From IMG/VR virus record IMGVR_UViG_3300046718_000208, positions 1 through 40,249 of that record: a DNA stretch of 40,249 nucleotides, one strand, 5' to 3'. Shown one piece after another: positions 36,295 to 40,249 of this stretch. Made by a program: the position numbers and the translations under genes. Below the pieces are notes generated by a model that saw only the letters and a program-made list of their open reading frames with translations, was not told the DNA's origin and did no database searches. Every line of letters starts with the position of its first letter. Within the stretch, counting starts at the first letter, position 1. Origin of the DNA: a virus.

Positions 36295-38708
36295 TGCTTC
36301 AGGGCAGAGGATCATCGAGTCCGATAGCAATTCTTATTGCTGATGGAGGGCAGGGCGAGGACATAAAGACTAACTATGCCCTTTCGGGCTATCAGGAGAG
36401 CCTGCTTTCTCAGTTCTCAGAGGAAAACAATCTAAGCCTGAATAGCTTCTGGAGAACGGCTCTAGTTAAAGAGGAAGTTACTAAGGCTGAGGACTGGTCT
36501 TCCGCATACCTTGCCGCTAATGAGGCTAAGGTAACTCAATACGCTCCCATTTTACTCGAAGAGATTAAGGCCCTGGGAGCTAACCTGCTTATCCCCTTAG
36601 GAGAGTTAGCCTTTAATTTCCTCACCAACATGACAGGCATAAGGAAGTTCCGCGGCTCTGTCCTCCCCTCTAATCCAACTACCTATGGAATCCTGAATCG
36701 AGAGTATAAGGTCCTGCCGATCCTGGGACCATATCCTTACCTGTACTCTGATTATAAGCAGAGGTATATAACTAGGATCGACTTCGGTAAGATCTCCAGG
36801 AATCTGGGGCCGAATCCTGTACCTGAATCCCTATTCAATGTATGGATATGTAGGAGTTCAAGCGCCTTCAGGAACTTCGTCGAGCGGCACTATGGGAAGT
36901 CTGAGTTCATGGTATTCGACATTGAGACATTTAAGGGCCTGCCTACTTGTATATCCTTTTGCTTTGATGGCCGCGAGTCGGTTTGTGTCCCCTTACTAGA
37001 TAAGAGTATCGACGTTGATATGCGAGTCCTGATGCTAGGACAAGTGGCTAAGCTCCTGGCTAGTCCGATACCTAAGGTCAATCAGAATATTAAGTTCGAC
37101 TGGAAGATCCTAGAGCGATGGAACTTCAAAGTAGCTAATGTAGTCGGAGACACGATGCTAGCGGCAGGCTGTCTCTATTGCGAGTTCCCTAAGAACCTAG
37201 GATTCCTAACTTCGATCTATACTGACCTCCCTTACTTCAAGGATGAGGGCAAGGAATTCGATCCGGCCCGGATTAAGAAGGATCAGTTCTATCTCTATAA
37301 TGCTAAGGACTCTCTTGCCTGTCATCAGATCTATACTAAGCAGAAAGTGGAACTCTTAGAGCAGGGAGTAGACGAGGTATATAAAAAGACCATAAGTATC
37401 CTGCCGCTATACAAGCAGATGGAAGAGAACGGAATTAGGATAGATCAGGAGGAGAGAGAGCGGCTCCATGCTAAATACTCCTCACTCTTTAGGATTCATA
37501 ACCTCAAGCTGAATAGCCTAGCGAGCAGAGAGTATAACCCACTGTCAAGTCTCGCTATGGATAACCTAATCTTTAAGGAGTTGAAGTATAAGACTCTACG
37601 CGGAGCAAATGATACTAGCGAAGATTCCTTAATGCTCCTCCGCCTCCTTAGTGAAGCGACTGCCGCACCGAGCACCGGACCTCTGATAATTGATGAAATC
37701 ATCGCCTGTCGGAAACTCCACAAGGTTATAGAAATCCTCGAACTTCCTCAGTATCCGGACCACCGCTTCAGGTGTGAGTTTAAGATAGGCGGTGCGGAGA
37801 CAGGCAGGACTACTGGAGGTAAATCCCTAGATGAACTCCTAACTCTAACTGATAAGGGAAAGACAGGAATCCTCCGCCTGGGCTATTCTCTCCAGACAAT
37901 AGGAAAGCATGGATTCTCGATTGACGGGATGACCTACGGGCGGGATATTAGGTCTATGTTTGTGCCATCTCGGGGATATAGATTCGTAGAGAATGATCTA
38001 TCTCAGGCTGAAGCCAGAGTAGACGCGGTACTAGCCGGTAACTTTAATATCCTAGCGATATTCGATGGTCCTATTGGTATCCACAGGCTAACAGGCTCCT
38101 GGGCTTATGGATGCCCTCCTGAAGAGGTTAAGAAGAACGTCCTAGTAGACGGAATAGACCGCTATCATGTTGCTAAACAAGTCCGCCACTCAGGGGAGCG
38201 TAACATAACAGCAGAAGGCCTAGTAACCAAATTCCTCTGGGGCCTCTCCCTCTCCGAAGGAAAGCGGCTCCTAGACGTATTCCATAAGTATCAACCGGAG
38301 ATCAGAGAGGTCTTTCATCGTGATATCATTAGATCTATTGACAGTACTCACTCCCTTATTGCTCCTAACGGCAGGCGCCGGGATTTCTTTGATCGCGTCA
38401 CACGTTCGACGTATAATGAGGGATTCTCATTTCTCCCCCAGGCCATTGTATCCGATCAGACCAAGTTTTCGCTTCTGGAGACGATGGATAGATTTCCTGA
38501 AGCGAGACTCCTAACAGAAGCTCATGATGGAGTTCTTGCAGAAGTGCCTGTCGAGAGAGTAATGGAGTACATAGAGATTTACAAGACAAGTATTGAAAAA
38601 CCTATAGATTTCCGTAAAGGGTCTCTTCCAAGAGATTACTCTTTAGTTATTCCTTGTGAAGCGAGCGCCGGGGATAACTGGAACGATCTGGTAGAGATTA
38701 AGCTCTAA
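36294..38708 (+). CDS. Family A DNA polymerase with N-terminal uracil-glycosylase-like domain, 804 aa
   Basis: The start is GTG 36,294 with the SD AAGGAA. Residues 1-170 resemble a family 4-type UDG fold (PILLEEIKALGANLLIPLG, then GIRKFRGSVL and a late ILGPYPYLYSDY in place of the usual H-P). The 3'-5' exonuclease is complete: D209-I-E211, N265 to D269, Y335 to D339. The polymerase has motif A D568-LSQAEAR and a motif C-like HDG (744-746) where the family has H-D-E; the O-helix region (K628 to N637, KQVRHSGERN) lacks the usual aromatic residue. SPO1 polymerase has a comparable UDG-like fusion. It should be the replicative polymerase. Confidence 0.85.
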   Translation: MLQGRGSSSPIAILIADGGQGEDIKTNYALSGYQESLLSQFSEENNLSLNSFWRTALVKEEVTKAEDWSSAYLAANEAKVTQYAPILLEEIKALGANLLIPLGELAFNFLTNMTGIRKFRGSVLPSNPTTYGILNREYKVLPILGPYPYLYSDYKQRYITRIDFGKISRNLGPNPVPESLFNVWICRSSSAFRNFVERHYGKSEFMVFDIETFKGLPTCISFCFDGRESVCVPLLDKSIDVDMRVLMLGQVAKLLASPIPKVNQNIKFDWKILERWNFKVANVVGDTMLAAGCLYCEFPKNLGFLTSIYTDLPYFKDEGKEFDPARIKKDQFYLYNAKDSLACHQIYTKQKVELLEQGVDEVYKKTISILPLYKQMEENGIRIDQEERERLHAKYSSLFRIHNLKLNSLASREYNPLSSLAMDNLIFKELKYKTLRGANDTSEDSLMLLRLLSEATAAPSTGPLIIDEIIACRKLHKVIEILELPQYPDHRFRCEFKIGGAETGRTTGGKSLDELLTLTDKGKTGILRLGYSLQTIGKHGFSIDGMTYGRDIRSMFVPSRGYRFVENDLSQAEARVDAVLAGNFNILAIFDGPIGIHRLTGSWAYGCPPEEVKKNVLVDGIDRYHVAKQVRHSGERNITAEGLVTKFLWGLSLSEGKRLLDVFHKYQPEIREVFHRDIIRSIDSTHSLIAPNGRRRDFFDRVTRSTYNEGFSFLPQAIVSDQTKFSLLETMDRFPEARLLTEAHDGVLAEVPVERVMEYIEIYKTSIEKPIDFRKGSLPRDYSLVIPCEASAGDNWNDLVEIKL

Positions 38709-38962
38709 TGCCTAAAGAGCGTAAGTGCGAGTGTAGCCGCTGTGACCACTGTAGGAAACTTGACTGGCAATTCAGGAGGAGATATAATGGAGATAATACT
38801 TTGGTGGAGCAACAAGGTAAAGAGGAATCCGGCCCCGATAAAGGACTTCATGCAACTTATGTTGAATCGCTTAATAGTCGGGCAACTGAGATACGGAGAC
38901 GTAAATTCATCACAAAACTACTTAGCAAGGCTAAGGGCCGAGCTAAGTGCCTACACCCGTAG
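38708..38962 (+). CDS. Cys-rich small protein, 84 aa, overlapping next gene
   Basis: ATG 38,708 forms a TAATG overlap with the polymerase stop. The start MPKERKCECSRCDHCRKLDW carries four Cys in 10 residues and a His (C-x-C-x2-C-x-H-C), a compact metal site. From 38,787 to 38,962 the same DNA is coded in another frame by the 98-aa gene, and this C-terminal part is likely the less constrained. The N-terminal 27 codons are the supported part. Confidence 0.5.
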   Translation: MPKERKCECSRCDHCRKLDWQFRRRYNGDNTLVEQQGKEESGPDKGLHATYVESLNSRATEIRRRKFITKLLSKAKGRAKCLHP

Positions 38963-39083
38963 CGGCAACGCCGAGCAGCTAATAAACATTGCTAATTATG
39001 CCTTCCTGGAGAGTCAAGCGCCTCAGAATAAGAAGTTTCACTTCGACAACACGGCGGGATCGGCAACTAGAAAGAACGAATAG
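38787..39083 (+). CDS. Conserved phage protein of unknown function, 98 aa
   Basis: The frame begins upstream (38,742), but ATG 38,787 has a perfect SD, CAGGAGGAGA. The product contains LMLNRLIVGQLRYGDVNSSQ, YLARLRAELSAYTRSGNAEQ and LINIANYAFLESQAPQNKKF followed by HFD. The 'R-Y-G ... Y-x-x-R-L-x-x-E-L-x-x-Y-x-x-T-G-N-x-E-x-L-I/V-N-I-A-N-Y' signature is found in many tailed phages. No function is established to my knowledge. It overlaps the next gene by 1 nt (TAGTG). Confidence 0.7.
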   Translation: MEIILWWSNKVKRNPAPIKDFMQLMLNRLIVGQLRYGDVNSSQNYLARLRAELSAYTRSGNAEQLINIANYAFLESQAPQNKKFHFDNTAGSATRKNE

Positions 39084-40249
39084 TGAACTTTATTCAAGCA
39101 CTCTTAGAGCATACGAAACTATATGAATCTCCCAACTCATTCTGGAAGTGGTCTGCCTTTGGAGCTATATCGGCGGTCTTGCGGGATAACTGCTATCTTA
39201 AGCAAGGAGACGACATGCTATTCGCTAATATGTATATACTCCTCCTTGCCGACAGTGCGGTTCAGCGGAAAGGGCGTCCGGTAAGATTCTGTGAAAAGCT
39301 CGTTACTAAGGTCGGAAACACAAAGATCATCAGTGGAAAAGCCTCTATTCAGGGGATTCTTGACACTATGGCTACTAACGAAACAGATCCAATCACGGGG
39401 AAGGTTAACAAAGGAGGAGCGTCAGTATTTTTTGCAGAGGAATTATCAGCTGCGCTTGTCGCTGATCCCCAAGCGGTTGCCACCCTTACGAATATGTATG
39501 ACTATAAGGAAAGATACACCGAACTCCTGAGGACGCGGGCTAAGACTCAGATCAGTAACATGGTATTTAGCCTTATAGCGGCCTCTAACGAGGATCTACT
39601 GAAACAGCTATACGATAAAGCCGCGGTCTCTGGCGGATTACTCGGCAGAACTTTCCTAATAGTTCCTAATGAGTTTCGGCCCTCTAATTCTCTCTTCGAT
39701 ATCGAGGATAAATCAGCTAGTTTTGCCGCGCTGGCAACCTTGCTCTCTCAGGTGAGTGATTTGCGGGGAGCTTTCATAGTTGAGGAAGAAGCTAAGAAAG
39801 AGTACGATAGCTGGTATAAGCCCTTCCGCGCCTCTTATAAGGATAGAGCAGACAGGTCCGGAATCGTAGGCCGCTTGCATACTGGAGTCCTGAAGCTCGC
39901 CTTTATCATGGCGGCTAATGACCTGACTGTAAGCGTTAAGAAGACTCACATGGAAGAAGCGATCAACGAAGGAATGACTCTTGTGCCCAACTATAATACG
40001 TTTATTTTCGCAAGCGGAAAGAGTACGATAGCAGAGGCGGGAGGGATAATTATCAATGATCTCCTAGCGGCTAATCATCAGGAGCATACGCTTACGCGGA
40101 AGGAAATACTAAGGTCACACTGGAAGGACTTCGATAGTAAGGTGATGGATGAAGCCGTCTTGACTCTGGAGCTGGGCGGGCATATTAAGACGATTATTAG
40201 GAACAACGAAATGGCTTTTCAGCTAACTGATTACTGTCTCACTTTTATG
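39083..40249 (+). CDS. DUF3987-like helicase/primase-associated protein, 3' truncated, 389 codons visible
   Basis: GTG 39,083 starts a frame open to the window end. It has the order of DUF3987-type phage helicases: FWKWSAFGAISAVL, then MYILLLADSAVQRKGRPV (residues 50-67) in the P-loop position, SGKASIQGILDTMA, a Walker B-like VFFAEELSAAL, SNMVFSLIAASNEDLL (sensor-like) and GGLLGRTFLIVPNEFR with a possible Arg finger. The P-loop lacks the normal G-x4-G-K-(S/T). Known relatives act near polymerase genes in replication initiation. The C-terminal part (about 325-389) looks like a winged-helix domain. Loading or ATPase activity is uncertain. Confidence 0.65.
   Translation, partial: MNFIQALLEHTKLYESPNSFWKWSAFGAISAVLRDNCYLKQGDDMLFANMYILLLADSAVQRKGRPVRFCEKLVTKVGNTKIISGKASIQGILDTMATNETDPITGKVNKGGASVFFAEELSAALVADPQAVATLTNMYDYKERYTELLRTRAKTQISNMVFSLIAASNEDLLKQLYDKAAVSGGLLGRTFLIVPNEFRPSNSLFDIEDKSASFAALATLLSQVSDLRGAFIVEEEAKKEYDSWYKPFRASYKDRADRSGIVGRLHTGVLKLAFIMAANDLTVSVKKTHMEEAINEGMTLVPNYNTFIFASGKSTIAEAGGIIINDLLAANHQEHTLTRKEILRSHWKDFDSKVMDEAVLTLELGGHIKTIIRNNEMAFQLTDYCLTFM

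Noticed and set aside
1-40249. Temperate-phage genes (integrase, CI-like repressor, att site)
   Set aside because: No tyrosine or serine recombinase motifs and no clear helix-turn-helix repressor were recognised in the window; lifestyle cannot be judged from this part alone.

Overview
The window is tailed-phage DNA of podovirus type, probably from an uncultivated virus. It carries terminase, portal, scaffold, capsid, adaptor, nozzle, tail-spike and ejection-like genes, but no tape measure, sheath or tail-tube genes. It also encodes a phage-type replication module. The host cannot be named. Strong AGGAG-type Shine-Dalgarno (SD) sequences and near-consensus sigma-70 promoters (TTGACA-17-TATACT) point to an ordinary bacterial host. 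No tRNA, integrase, RNA polymerase or endolysin was recognised, so the genome continues beyond both ends.

Layout. Positions 1-1,107 (+) hold the end of a rightward block of small overlapping genes. Positions 1,111-25,399 (-) form the leftward block. Read in its own direction, it has a first gene behind a strong promoter (25,399-24,953), a leaderless zinc-peptide gene (24,864-24,643), an 875-bp non-coding region rich in repeats (23,766-24,640), small packaging-associated genes (23,765-20,654), terminase large subunit, portal, a small basic protein, scaffold, major capsid protein and decoration protein. A terminator follows, then a glycosyltransferase/methyltransferase pair, two adaptor-like neck proteins, tail spike, nozzle, and a terminal group of probable ejection proteins. 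Positions 25,400-26,288 are a divergent control region with promoters, palindromic operators, tandem repeats and an AT-rich segment. Positions 26,289-40,249 (+) hold a SNF2-type helicase, a cysteine-peptidase-like protein, an Fe-S PD-(D/E)XK nuclease, a RecA-like (Sak4-type) ATPase, a probable SSB, a family A DNA polymerase with an N-terminal uracil-glycosylase-like domain, and a truncated DUF3987-like helicase, with many small zinc-binding proteins between them. One leftward leaderless gene (29,945-29,748) interrupts this block.

How it works together. The rightward genes form a recombination/replication set (helicase, nuclease, strand-annealing ATPase, SSB, polymerase, primase-helicase-like protein). 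They are read from the promoter at 26,157-26,185, which has palindromic elements on both sides. The leftward genes build the capsid and a short tail. The most unusual content is regulatory. A palindromic element, TCTA(G/C)TAGA preceded by AATC, recurs with an exact 34-bp period at 23,879-24,048 and again at 25,720 and 30,008-30,072, and I saw it only between genes. The hexamer AGCGGC is many-fold over-represented in coding and non-coding DNA. Two single genes have promoters placed so that the mRNA would begin at or within about 2 nt of the start codon.
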